A DNA stretch of 64,000 nucleotides from the NCBI RefSeq assembly GCF_024730785.1, contig NZ_CP102830.1, positions 2,604,001 through 2,668,000 on the forward strand. Reading direction: 5' to 3'. The notes under the pieces were generated by a model. That model saw only the letters and a program-made list of their open reading frames with translations. It had not been told where the DNA came from and made no database searches. The stretch comes from Pseudomonas sp. LS44 (lineage in GTDB: Bacteria > Pseudomonadota > Gammaproteobacteria > Pseudomonadales > Pseudomonadaceae). Below, piece after piece: positions 26,967 through 35,434 of this stretch (the first letter of the stretch is position 1; each line of letters opens with the position of its first letter). Both the position numbers and the translations under genes were made by a program.

Positions 26967-27608
26967 TCAAGGCTGCTGTTCCAGAGCTTTCAGAGCGGCG
27001 GCGATATCCAGTTGCGGGTAGTCGCGCTGCAGTTGCTGGCGCAGCGCTTCGGCCTGCTTGTCCTGTCCGCTGCGACGTAGCTGCAACAGCCGGCGCAGAC
27101 TGTCTTGCGGCTCGTCCACCTGAGTGTCCGCGAATGCCGACGGCGCTGGTTCGGCGACCACCGGCTTGCGCATTTCCCGCTTGGCCTGCGCTTGTGCGGG
27201 CGACTCCAGGGCCTTGGCCTGGCTGGCCATCTCGGCCTGCGACTCACGTAACGGCGCGCTGGCAGGACTTGGCGCTGGCGGAGCGCTCATGGGTGCGGGC
27301 ATCGCGTCGTAACTGGCCGGCGCCTGTTCCAGCGTGCGCCAGGTCAGGCTGATGCCAATCCCCAGACACGCCACGCCGGCCAGCGCCAATGGCCAACGCT
27401 GGCGTCGCGCATTGCCGCCCGATAACCAGGTGCTCGTGCGCTGCAGCCAGTTCGGTGCGCGTTCGGTCGGCCGCTGTGCACGGGCCGCCGCGAGGATGCG
27501 TGCATCAATCTGTGCCGAAGGTTCACCCTGGCTGTGCGTGCGGAAATGGCCGAGCAATTGCTGCTCCAACTGCCGTTCGTTGTCCGACTGGTGTTGATCA
27601 TGGTTCAT
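26967..27608 (-). CDS. Putative anti-sigma factor, single membrane span
   Basis: This 213-residue protein has a soluble N-terminus (HDQHQSDNERQLEQQLLGHF), one membrane segment near 73-91 (WPLALAGVACLGIGISLTW) and an Ala/Pro-rich then helical C-terminal part. Size, topology and its 4-base ATGA overlap with the ECF sigma gene make it the natural partner that holds that sigma factor at the membrane. I see no zinc-binding HxxxCxxC motif, so it is not a ZAS-type anti-sigma. The function is inferred from context. Confidence 0.7.
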   Translation of the reverse strand: MNHDQHQSDNERQLEQQLLGHFRTHSQGEPSAQIDARILAAARAQRPTERAPNWLQRTSTWLSGGNARRQRWPLALAGVACLGIGISLTWRTLEQAPASYDAMPAPMSAPPAPSPASAPLRESQAEMASQAKALESPAQAQAKREMRKPVVAEPAPSAFADTQVDEPQDSLRRLLQLRRSGQDKQAEALRQQLQRDYPQLDIAAALKALEQQP

Positions 27609-28198
27609 ACGGATAACTCCTCGGCGACGGTCGGATCGGCGAGCAAGCGCCGCAGCTTTTGCACGGCATAGCGCAGCCGGCTTTTCACCGTTTCCGCCGG
27701 GGTGTGGGTCAGTTCGGCAATCTCGCCCAGCTCCAGATTGCCATGCGCACGCAACAGAAAAACCTCGCGCTGTTCGGCCGGTAGATCGTCCAGCGCGGCC
27801 TGCAACCGCTGCTGATCCCGCGCCAGGCCGAGCTGCTGATCCGGGCTGGAGGACGTATCGGGTTCGCCGTGCTGCTGCTCGTCATATTGGTCATGCAGCG
27901 CCTGATGACGACCTTGCTTGCGCCAATGGTCGATCAATCGATTGCGGGCGATCTGATACAGCCAGGTCTTGAACTGCACCGCTTCGCGCAATTCGCTGTC
28001 GCTACGAATCAGGCTCAGCCAGGTGTCCTGGAACACCTCTTCGGCCAGCGCCGGGTCGCCGCACAGGCCGCAAAGGAAGCGAAACAGGCCAAGCCGATGG
28101 CGCGCATACAGCACGCCAAAGGCCTCGCTATCGCCACTCCGGTAACGCTGCAGCAGCTGCGCGTCGCCGGGCATTACGCTTGGGACAGTCACATTCAC
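27605..28198 (-). CDS. ECF (RpoE-like) sigma factor
   Basis: This 197-residue RNA polymerase sigma factor has region 2 (YARHRLGLFRFLCGLCGD ... FKTWLYQIARNRLIDHWRK) and region 4 (DLPAEQREVFLLRAHGNLELGEIAELTHTPAETVKSRLRYA), with the linker expected of ECF factors. The start is GTG 28198, overlapping the stop of the vWA gene by four bases; ATG 28174 is an alternative. It is translationally coupled on both sides, to a vWA lipoprotein upstream and a putative anti-sigma factor downstream. Confidence 0.9.
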   Translation of the reverse strand: MNVTVPSVMPGDAQLLQRYRSGDSEAFGVLYARHRLGLFRFLCGLCGDPALAEEVFQDTWLSLIRSDSELREAVQFKTWLYQIARNRLIDHWRKQGRHQALHDQYDEQQHGEPDTSSSPDQQLGLARDQQRLQAALDDLPAEQREVFLLRAHGNLELGEIAELTHTPAETVKSRLRYAVQKLRRLLADPTVAEELSV

Positions 28199-29952
28199 TG
28201 GACCTTGCTGGTGGTTGGAAGGCTTGCGCTGGACGTATTGCCCGTTGAAGTGTGCAGACTGCCGGCCAGCTCGGCCAGTTGAATGAACTCAGCGCGTAAG
28301 CCGAAGCGATCGTCACCCTTGGCGGTCCGGGCCAACGCAATCGTCTCGGCGAAGTCGAAGGCGCCGGTGTATTGACCACCCTTGAGTTGCTGAGCGAAAG
28401 CGGCCACCGCCGCGGCAAAGCGCAAATCATCGCTGGATTCGGCTATCGGTTGCACTGCTGCTGCCTTGATCGGCACTTCGAGCAGCTTGCTAGCGCCACC
28501 CTGCGGCGCCTTGTAGCGGATGCGCAACCACGCCAGCTCGGAATCCGTGGACGCAGACGCCTGGGCGCGCTGATAGCGCAGCGGCTCCAGCCAACCCTTG
28601 GCGCCGACCGGGACTATTTCGTACAGCGCAGTGACTACGTGGCCGGCACCAATTTCTCCAGCGTCGACTTTGTCGTTGCTGAAATCTTCCCGCTTGAGCG
28701 CGCGGTTTTCATAGCCGAGCAGACGGTACTCGCTGACCTGTGCGGGATTGAATTCGACCTGCAACTTGACGTCCCTGGCCACCACCGCGAGCGTCGAGGC
28801 CAACTGCTCGACCAGCACCTTGCGTGCCTCGCGCAGGTTGTCGATATAGGCGTAGTTGCCGTCGCCGGCATCGGCCAGCTGCTCCATCAGCCGCTCGTTG
28901 TAGTTGTCAGTGGCAAAGCCCAGGGTGGTCAGCGACACGCCGCTTTTACGCTTGTCGGCGGCCAATTGCTTGAGGGTTTCGAAATCACTGATGCCGACGT
29001 TGAAGTCGCCGTCGGTGGCCAGCAGGATGCGGTTGATGCCGCCTTCGATAAAGCCTTGCTGGGCCTGTTGGTAGGCCAGCTTGATGCCCGATTCGCCGGC
29101 GGTCGATCCGCCCGCACTGAGTTGTTCGATGGCGGCGTGAATCTTCGCCTTGTCGGTGCCTGACGTAGGTTGCAGCACCACTCGCGACTCACCGGCGTAG
29201 ACCACCAGCGAGACCTTGTCTTCGCCGCGCAACTGATCGACCAGCAGCTTCAAGGTGCTCTGCACCAGCGGCAGACCTTCGCGACGATCCATCGAGCCGG
29301 ATACATCGACCAGAAACACCAGGTTGGCCGGCGGCAGGCGCTCAATCGTGGTGTCCGAAGCCTTGATCGCCACCCGCAGCAACCGCGACTGCGGATTCCA
29401 CGGGGTAATCGCCAGTTCGGTGCTCACGCCGAACGGCGCGTCACCGAACAGCGCGTCACCCTGCGGCAGCGGATAGGCATAGGGGAAATAGTTGACCAGC
29501 TCTTCCAGGCGCACCGCTTCTGCCGGCGGCAAACGGCCGTCATTGAGAAGGCGCCGCACATTGGCATAGCTGCCGGTATCCACATCGATGCTGAAGGTCG
29601 ACACCGGCGCGTCGGCTACTGCCTGTACCGGGTTGTCGGCGAGCTGTTGATACTGCTCGCGGTAGACGTCGCGATAGCCGCTGGTCATGGCATCGGCCAG
29701 CGCTGCTGGGGCCGCCGGTGCCACCAGAACTGGCATCGGCCGGGTGGCGAAGCTTTCGCGCGCCAGCGCTTTGCTGTCGATCTGCCTGGCTTGCTCGACC
29801 TGCACGCGAGCTTGCTCCGCCATGGGTGCGGCTGCCGGCCGGGCGGACGAGTGGGTGTTGGGCGTCTCGGATTGTGTACCGCCGCAGGCCGCCAAGCCCA
29901 GCAACAGGCCGCACAGCAAGGGTTGACGGGCAACGGTAAGGGACGTGGCCAT
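28195..29952 (-). CDS. von Willebrand factor A-domain lipoprotein (YfbK-like)
   Basis: This protein of about 585 residues starts with a lipoprotein signal (LLLGLAACGG). It has a YfbK-type N-terminal region (SYANVRRLLNDGRLPPAEAVRLEE ending in YFPYAYPLPQ), a vWA domain with the MIDAS motif DVSGSMD and later LLATDGDFNVGI, and a C-terminal DUF3520-like domain. It is probably surface- or periplasm-facing and binds a protein or metal. ATG 29952 is chosen because a CTGGAG ribosome site precedes it and the signal begins there. It is first in the operon with the sigma and anti-sigma genes. Confidence 0.88.
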   Translation of the reverse strand: MATSLTVARQPLLCGLLLGLAACGGTQSETPNTHSSARPAAAPMAEQARVQVEQARQIDSKALARESFATRPMPVLVAPAAPAALADAMTSGYRDVYREQYQQLADNPVQAVADAPVSTFSIDVDTGSYANVRRLLNDGRLPPAEAVRLEELVNYFPYAYPLPQGDALFGDAPFGVSTELAITPWNPQSRLLRVAIKASDTTIERLPPANLVFLVDVSGSMDRREGLPLVQSTLKLLVDQLRGEDKVSLVVYAGESRVVLQPTSGTDKAKIHAAIEQLSAGGSTAGESGIKLAYQQAQQGFIEGGINRILLATDGDFNVGISDFETLKQLAADKRKSGVSLTTLGFATDNYNERLMEQLADAGDGNYAYIDNLREARKVLVEQLASTLAVVARDVKLQVEFNPAQVSEYRLLGYENRALKREDFSNDKVDAGEIGAGHVVTALYEIVPVGAKGWLEPLRYQRAQASASTDSELAWLRIRYKAPQGGASKLLEVPIKAAAVQPIAESSDDLRFAAAVAAFAQQLKGGQYTGAFDFAETIALARTAKGDDRFGLRAEFIQLAELAGSLHTSTGNTSSASLPTTSKVQ

Positions 29953-30039
29953 GATGCGTCTCCAGGGAAGGATTGATCCATTCACCGCAGTAGACGCAAG
30001 GTTTCGATGATTCGGGTTAACCGCTTAACGAGTAGTAAG

Positions 30040-30099
30040 TAGCCCGGATGCAATCCGGGGAGGCGTACAAGCCGTTTCCCGGATTACATCCGGGCTACC
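30040..30099. repeat. Hairpin repeat upstream of the vWA operon
   Basis: Arms GTAGCCCGGATGCAATCCGG and, inverted, CCGGATTACATCCGGGCTAC frame a short loop, with one mismatch between them. It is a dispersed Pseudomonas-type palindrome lying immediately downstream of the MocR-type gene and may end its transcript. Confidence 0.8.
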
Positions 30100-30105
30100 G
30101 CTGGC

Positions 30106-31542
30106 TTAGCTCAAACCGACTTCCTGGCACAGCTGCGCGGCCAGCATGCCGAGAGTCATCAGCGCACGCTCGGTTTCCCGGTTCCATGGCATGCCGCAGT
30201 TCAGGCGGATGCAATGGTTGAACTGCTCGGTATTACTGAAGATCAGCCCCGGCGCGATACTGATACCTTGCTGCAGGGCGCGCATGTGCAGGTCCTTGGT
30301 ATTCACCCGTGCCGGTAGGCTGATCCACAGGATAAAACCGCCCTTGGGCCGGGTCATCTGCGTGCCCTCGGGGAAAAACTGCTGCACCGCCAGCTGGAAG
30401 GCGCTGAGGTTTTTGCGGTACTCCTGACGGATGTAGCGCAAATGGCGGTCGTAACCACCGTTTTCCAGGTACGCGGTCACGCCCATCTGCGTGACGCTGC
30501 ATGCCGAATAAGTGCTGAAGGTTTGTAACCGCTCGATCTCCGCCTGATGCTTGCCGGCGATGATCCAGCCGATGCGCACCCCGGGTGAGAGGGTTTTCGA
30601 GAAGCTCGAGCAGTACACCACGCGTCCCTCGCGATCCTGCGATTTCAGCGCCTTGGTGGGTCCCGGCTCGAACATCAGTTCGCCATAGATATCGTCCTCG
30701 ATGATCTGAATATCGAAGTCCTTGGCCAGGCGCAGCAGCTGTTTCTGCCGGTCCTCGGGAATGGTGCCACCGAGCGGATTGGAGAGCCGGGCAGTAAGCA
30801 CCAGCGCCTTGACCGGCCACTGGTTGGCCGCCAGTTGCAGGGCCTCCAGACTGATGCCGGTGGTCGGGTCGCTGGGGATCTCGATGACCTTGAGGCCCAG
30901 CAGGTCGGCCAGTTGCAGCAGGCCGTAATAGGTCGGCGATTCAGCGGCGATCAGGTCGCCCGGCTTGGTCAACACCCGCAGCGACATCTGCAGCGCATCC
31001 ACGCAGCCGTGGGTGATCACTACTTCGGCCGGATCGACCACCACGCCGGCATCGCGCATGCGGATCGCCACCTGACGGCGCAGCGGCTCGAAACCGGGGC
31101 TGAACATGTAGCTGAAGGCGCGCGGGCTCTGAAACCGCGTGACCTTGGCCAGTTGCTGATGCAGCGCGCGCACGGGCAGATAATCGACATGCGGCACGGC
31201 GGCACCGAAAGGTAAGACCCCCTCGCGGCGCGCCTCGGTGAGCACCTGATTGATGATGCTGCTGCGGGTCACCAGACCCGGACGCTCGACCCGAGCGATA
31301 TCTGGAGTCAGCGCGGTGAGGGCTGGGGTTTCGTGGACGTAGTAGCCGGATTGCGGGCGCGCGCGAATCAGGCCCTGATCTTCCAGATTGGCATAGGCCT
31401 GAAGCACCGTGGCGTGGCTGACACTGAGCTGCTGACTCATCTTGCGTACCGATGGCACTCGCTCGCCCGGCTGAAATACGCCACGGCGAATGTCCTCGGC
31501 CAATTGCTGAGCAATACGCTGATAGAGCAACAGATTAGTCAT
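30106..31542 (-). CDS. MocR-type regulator (GntR winged helix + aminotransferase fold)
   Basis: This 478-residue PLP-dependent transcription factor has a GntR wHTH at residues 1-75 (GERVPSVRKMSQQLSVSHATVLQAY) fused to a class-I aminotransferase-like domain. The PLP-lysine motif is CSSFSKTLSPGVRIGW and the cofactor Asp/Tyr region is IIEDDIYGE. Such proteins usually sense an amino acid or vitamin-B6 compound and control a neighbouring gene or themselves. Repeated CTGTAYCG motifs lie just upstream. The target is not evident from the neighbours. Confidence 0.92.
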   Translation of the reverse strand: MTNLLLYQRIAQQLAEDIRRGVFQPGERVPSVRKMSQQLSVSHATVLQAYANLEDQGLIRARPQSGYYVHETPALTALTPDIARVERPGLVTRSSIINQVLTEARREGVLPFGAAVPHVDYLPVRALHQQLAKVTRFQSPRAFSYMFSPGFEPLRRQVAIRMRDAGVVVDPAEVVITHGCVDALQMSLRVLTKPGDLIAAESPTYYGLLQLADLLGLKVIEIPSDPTTGISLEALQLAANQWPVKALVLTARLSNPLGGTIPEDRQKQLLRLAKDFDIQIIEDDIYGELMFEPGPTKALKSQDREGRVVYCSSFSKTLSPGVRIGWIIAGKHQAEIERLQTFSTYSACSVTQMGVTAYLENGGYDRHLRYIRQEYRKNLSAFQLAVQQFFPEGTQMTRPKGGFILWISLPARVNTKDLHMRALQQGISIAPGLIFSNTEQFNHCIRLNCGMPWNRETERALMTLGMLAAQLCQEVGLS

Positions 31543-31566
31543 GCGCGCTTCCCTCCGATCACTGGA

Positions 31567-31633
31567 CCGATACAGTAGCGGAACTCACCAAAATTGCACC
31601 GGTACAGATTGGGGGATTGTCAGCGATACAGAG
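31567..31633 (-). promoter_or_regulatory. Cluster of CTGTA(T/C)CG motifs upstream of the MocR-type gene
   Basis: Read on the minus strand, CTGTATCG(C), CTGTACCG(G) and CTGTATCG(G) end near 31625, 31599 and 31567. Related words are at about 31646-31656 and 31738-31748. Three same-direction copies within 67 bp, just before the start of a MocR gene, suggest an autoregulatory site. This is inference from position and repetition only. Confidence 0.5.
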
Positions 31634-31775
31634 CGCGTGCGGCCAATACCGTATCGCTCTAAAACGGGTGTTCTGGGCAGCCTTGGCAATATTTGCGAGC
31701 GGCGCGGCGCGCGCGGCCCATATTGAATTCCGGCCAACTGTATCGCGCCGCTGCCGCTCCGGTTGACGGGTCGAT

Positions 31776-32255
31776 TCAGCGTACGGTGAAACGCTGGTCG
31801 GCTAGCTTGCGATCGCCCTGAAACACCAGGAAGCGCCATTCGCCAGGCACCATCTCGTATTGCTCGCTGAACTCGAAGGCCATGATGTCCTGCGGCGCGC
31901 CGGCGACCATTTTCTGCACCAGCTCGAACTTGTCGTGGCGCACGCCATCCGGCGTGGTCAGGCCCGGCGTCAGATACAGCAGGGTCAGCGGCGTATCGTC
32001 GACACGTTTGCCGCTCAGGCTGAAGCGCAGGCCAAACTTGGTGCCGAGTTGCGCCGGGATCACTTCGCTGCGCTCGATCTGCTGATTGCTGCGCATCAGC
32101 ACGCGCTCACCGGGCTGCAGGTCTTTCGCCTGACTGATGAAAATGCCGTACTCGACCGGTCCATCGACGCGCACTTCGGCTTGGGCCATTTCGGCGTGGA
32201 CCAGACCGGTCATCGACAACAACGCAGCCAGCACACTCAAACGGGGATATCGCAT
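31776..32255 (-). CDS. Exported protein of DUF3859 type
   Basis: This 159-residue protein has a signal peptide (cleavage near LVHAEM) and a beta-rich body (VDGPVEYGIFISQAKDLQPGE ... EMVPGEWRFLVFQGDRKLADQRFTV), which I recognise as DUF3859-like. It is periplasmic or secreted, function unknown. The start is ATG 32255, six bases after AAGGAG; a GTG just upstream is less likely. Confidence 0.75.
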   Translation of the reverse strand: MRYPRLSVLAALLSMTGLVHAEMAQAEVRVDGPVEYGIFISQAKDLQPGERVLMRSNQQIERSEVIPAQLGTKFGLRFSLSGKRVDDTPLTLLYLTPGLTTPDGVRHDKFELVQKMVAGAPQDIMAFEFSEQYEMVPGEWRFLVFQGDRKLADQRFTVR

Positions 32256-32334
32256 CACGCACTCCTTGATTGGGATGGCGCGAGGCTATGACGATGGCAT
32301 GACAGTCTGATGACAGCCTGAAGGCCGCCCGCCG

Positions 32335-33345
32335 TCAGCGCTGCGCCTTGCGCGGCAGGATGGCGAGAAAATTGTCGCGGGCGACCTTGCGTGCCACCAC
32401 TTCGGGTAGCGCATCGAGAAATGGGTCGAAGCCGTGCATCAGCTCGCCAAGGCTGTCGAAGCGGCCGACCACATCGGAACCGACCATGAAGCGCTCGGGA
32501 TAGCGAGTGACCAGCTCGAGCCACTCAGCATCGGGCCGGCCCTGCGCGTCGAGTAGATAGGGCGTGAGCAACGACCAGGACAGATCGATATACAGATTCG
32601 GATAAGCCTCGAGCAGCCGCTGCAAGGTCGGCAGAAGGAATTCCAGCTTGGGCTGATGGCGGTGGATTTCCATGCTGCTACCGGCGTGGGCCCAGATGAA
32701 GCGCACATGCGGATGGTTACGCAGCGGCTCCTCGACTTCCTTGAGGTACAGCGGATTGCGCTCGCGCTTGGAGGTGATGTTGGCGTGCAGCAGCACCGGC
32801 AGGTCGTACTCGGCTGCCAAGTGGTAGACGCGAATCATCGCCTCGTTATTGGCGCGCGGGGTGCTGCCTTCGATCAATGAGGTGAGATCGTCGTGGCGCG
32901 TGAACACTTCGCCGATGCCCTGCCAGAGGCCGGGGTCGAGCTCGAGCATGCGCCGAATATGCGCATCGGAGTTCTTGTCGTTGGGATTGAAGCCGGACAG
33001 GAATGGATGCAAGCGCCGGCGCTGCTCGGCTGGCAATTGCTTGAGCGCCGCCGCGACGATCACATCGGTAGCGCTATACCAATAGGCGGCCGCGTCGTCG
33101 CCGGCGTAATAGCGCGGTCGCTTGGGTTCATCCTCATGCCATTTCTTGGCCACCGGAATGCCGGAAAGCATGACGTGCTCGATGTTATTGGCGTCCATCG
33201 CGGCAAGCAGCTTGGTCATGCCTTCGCTTTCCTGGAAGAAGTCCACGTAATGCAGATGGGCATCGCTGTAGCGGTAATCGCGCGCCTCGGCGCTGAATAC
33301 GCAGAGGCATATCAGCAACATGAGAATCGAACGGAAAACGATCAA
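32335..33345 (-). CDS. Amidohydrolase-family TIM-barrel protein with signal peptide
   Basis: This 336-residue protein starts at TTG 33345, and the choice is fixed by a strong AAGGAGGACAG ribosome site just upstream. A hydrophobic signal (SILMLLICLCVFSAEAR) is followed by the amidohydrolase-2 pattern: metal-binding DAHLHY, GEVF, PVLLHANI, IWAHAG and GSDVVG. It is therefore likely an exported metal-dependent hydrolase or decarboxylase-like enzyme. The substrate is unknown. It is divergent from the solute-binding-like gene at 33452. Confidence 0.82.
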   Translation of the reverse strand: MIVFRSILMLLICLCVFSAEARDYRYSDAHLHYVDFFQESEGMTKLLAAMDANNIEHVMLSGIPVAKKWHEDEPKRPRYYAGDDAAAYWYSATDVIVAAALKQLPAEQRRRLHPFLSGFNPNDKNSDAHIRRMLELDPGLWQGIGEVFTRHDDLTSLIEGSTPRANNEAMIRVYHLAAEYDLPVLLHANITSKRERNPLYLKEVEEPLRNHPHVRFIWAHAGSSMEIHRHQPKLEFLLPTLQRLLEAYPNLYIDLSWSLLTPYLLDAQGRPDAEWLELVTRYPERFMVGSDVVGRFDSLGELMHGFDPFLDALPEVVARKVARDNFLAILPRKAQR

Positions 33346-33451
33346 ACCTGTCCTCCTTGAGCGGTTTTGCGCAGTGGTAGACCCGTTGCGCAGGAGCGTG
33401 GTTCATGGATTGTTGAACCGCGAGGCCACCGGGTATGCTGGCACTTTAGCT

Positions 33452-34321
33452 ATGGATCAACGGATGTCCATGCTCTGCCGCCTCTCCTGCCTGTGCCTGG
33501 CCCTGCTCGCCGCTTTTGCGGTCGCGGCAAGCGAGTACCTGACCTATCCACTGCATCAGCGCGGGGTAAATCCGCAAACCTACGCAGTCGAGTTGCTCCG
33601 TCTGGCCCTGGAGAAAGGCGGCGGCGACTACCTGCTGCAAGCCTCGCCGCAGCCCATGTCGCCGAGCAGAGCTCGCTATTCGCTGGAGCACAACGACAAC
33701 CAAGTGCAGGTCATCTGGACGATGACCACCCGCGAGCGTGAAGCCACGCTGCTGCCGATCCGCATCCCGATCTACAAAGGCCTGATTGGCTGGCGCATTC
33801 CACTGATCCGCGGCGATCAGCGCGAGTTACTGGCCAATATCAGTGATCGCGCCGCGCTGGCCACGCTACGCATTGGCCAGCGCAGCGACTGGCCAGACAC
33901 CGCCATCCTGCGCGCCAATGGTCAGCAGGTAGAAGTCAGCCCGGCCTATCCAGGCTTGTTCGATATGCTCGCCGCCAAGCGTTTCGATCTGTTCCCGCTG
34001 GAAGCCGTGATGGTCCAGCAGGAACAGCAACGCGTCAGCGCCGAGGGCCTGAACATCGCCATCGACAAACATTTGGTGCTGCACTACCCCAGCGCCCTCT
34101 ACTACTTCACCTCGCGCCAGCGGCCGGAGCTGGCCGAAACCATTCGCCGCGGCCTGGAAGCAGCCATCACCGACGGCAGCTTCGAGCGTCTGTTCCAGAG
34201 TTACTTCGCGCTGACGCTAAAGCAGCTGCATCTGCCTCAGCGCCGGGTGATCGAACTGGACAATCCGCTGCTGCCTGACACCCTGCCCCTCGACCGACCC
34301 GAACTCTGGTATCACCCTTAA
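33452..34321 (+). CDS. Periplasmic solute-binding-protein-like gene (family 3 fold)
   Basis: This protein of about 289 residues has a signal peptide (CLCLALLAAFAVAASEY). Its body has the shape of an extracellular solute-binding protein: IYKGLIGWRIPLIR, the hinge LRIGQRSDWPDTAIL, FDMLAAKRFDLFPLE, and a C-terminal helix TIRRGLEAAITDGSFERLF. No permease or ATPase gene is next to it, so it may be an orphan sensor or binding protein. ATG 33452, 33464 or 33470 could start it; the longer open frame back to 33320 overlaps the divergent gene and is unlikely. Confidence 0.75.
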   Translation: MDQRMSMLCRLSCLCLALLAAFAVAASEYLTYPLHQRGVNPQTYAVELLRLALEKGGGDYLLQASPQPMSPSRARYSLEHNDNQVQVIWTMTTREREATLLPIRIPIYKGLIGWRIPLIRGDQRELLANISDRAALATLRIGQRSDWPDTAILRANGQQVEVSPAYPGLFDMLAAKRFDLFPLEAVMVQQEQQRVSAEGLNIAIDKHLVLHYPSALYYFTSRQRPELAETIRRGLEAAITDGSFERLFQSYFALTLKQLHLPQRRVIELDNPLLPDTLPLDRPELWYHP

Positions 34322-34411
34322 CCGGCCCGCCGCCTGCCGCTGTAGTGCGCCTTGCTTGCAATGGCCAAGCACCCGTTATGCTCTGTGCACAACCTGCCGC
34401 GAGAGCTGCTC

Positions 34412-35272
34412 ATGACCAACCTGATCCTGATCCAACCGCGCGCCGAGGATGTCGAAGGCCAGCCGATCCTGCGTCTGCTGCCGTCAGCGCTACGCCGGAG
34501 CGTCGGCCCCTTCGTGTTCTTCGACCATATGCTGGCGACCGCCTATGCGCCCGGTCGCGGGGTGAATATCCGCCAGCATCCGCATATTGGCCTGTCCACC
34601 CTCACCTATTTATTTGAGGGCGAATTGCGGCACAAAGACAGCCTCGGCTCCGACCAGCAGGTGAAACCCGGCGATGTCAGCTGGATGACCGCTGGCCGCG
34701 GCGTCGCCCACGTCGAGCGCACGCCGGAGTCGTTGCTGCGTAGCGGCTCGCGCCTACATGGCCTGCAGCTGTGGCTGGCTCTGCCGGAAGTCGACGAACA
34801 GGGCGAACCGAGCTACAGCCATCATCCCGCTGCCAGCCTGCCGGTCAGCGAAGCCCTCGGGGTGCGCATCTGCCTGATCGCCGGCCAAGGCTTCTGCCTG
34901 CAATCGCCAGTACCGGTACGCTCGCCGACGCTGTACGCCGAACTACAGCTGGACGCCGGTGCCACGCTGGCGATTCCTGACGAACATCCGGAGCGCGCGG
35001 TGTATCTGCTCGAAGGGGAAGTCTTGCTGGACGACGAACCGCTGCCAATGCACGGCATGCTCGTGTTGCCAGAGGGCGAAACCTTCACCCTCAGCGCTTG
35101 CACGGGCAGTCGACTGGTGATGATCGGCGGCGCGCCGCTCGGCCCGCGGCGCATGAACTGGAACTTCCTCGCCAGCGACCCGGCACTGATCGAGCAAGCC
35201 AAACAGCGCTGGGCCGCCGGTGATTGGCCGCCGGTCCCGGGCGAGATCGAACGCATCGAGTTGCCACGTTGA
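34412..35272 (+). CDS. Pirin-family cupin protein
   Basis: This 286-residue bicupin has the pirin metal-site signature HPHIGLSTLTYLFEGELRHKDS in the N-terminal cupin and the C-terminal pirin domain (YLLEGEVLLDDEPL). Pirins bind a transition metal; some act as quercetin dioxygenases, others as regulators. Here the role is open. ATG 34412 follows GAGAG; the frame is open to 34352. Confidence 0.88.
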   Translation: MTNLILIQPRAEDVEGQPILRLLPSALRRSVGPFVFFDHMLATAYAPGRGVNIRQHPHIGLSTLTYLFEGELRHKDSLGSDQQVKPGDVSWMTAGRGVAHVERTPESLLRSGSRLHGLQLWLALPEVDEQGEPSYSHHPAASLPVSEALGVRICLIAGQGFCLQSPVPVRSPTLYAELQLDAGATLAIPDEHPERAVYLLEGEVLLDDEPLPMHGMLVLPEGETFTLSACTGSRLVMIGGAPLGPRRMNWNFLASDPALIEQAKQRWAAGDWPPVPGEIERIELPR

Positions 35273-35312
35273 TCGCCGGTGTTTTGCCCAGATCGCGAAT
35301 GCACCGGCATTT

Positions 35313-35377
35313 GTAGGTTGGCGCTGAGCGCAGCGATGCCCAACAACCGGCAATGGGTATCGCTGCGCTCCACCTAC
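35313..35377. repeat. Palindromic repeat downstream of the pirin gene
   Basis: GTAGGTTGGCGCTGAGCGCAGC and the inverted GCTGCGCTCCACCTAC segments pair imperfectly. It lies between convergent genes and could serve as a terminator. Confidence 0.65.
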
Positions 35378-35397
35378 GCAGCCCGGCCCTGGCCTGA

Positions 35398-35419
35398 TCG
35401 CGAATGAATTCGCTCCTAC
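35398..35419. repeat. Lone arm of the 22-bp repeat seen at 15414-15473
   Basis: This sequence is identical to 15452-15473 (starts TCGCGAATGAATTC, ends GCTCCTAC) but has no inverted partner nearby. It looks like a half element. Confidence 0.8.
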
Positions 35420-35434
35420 ACGCCATGGAAAGTG

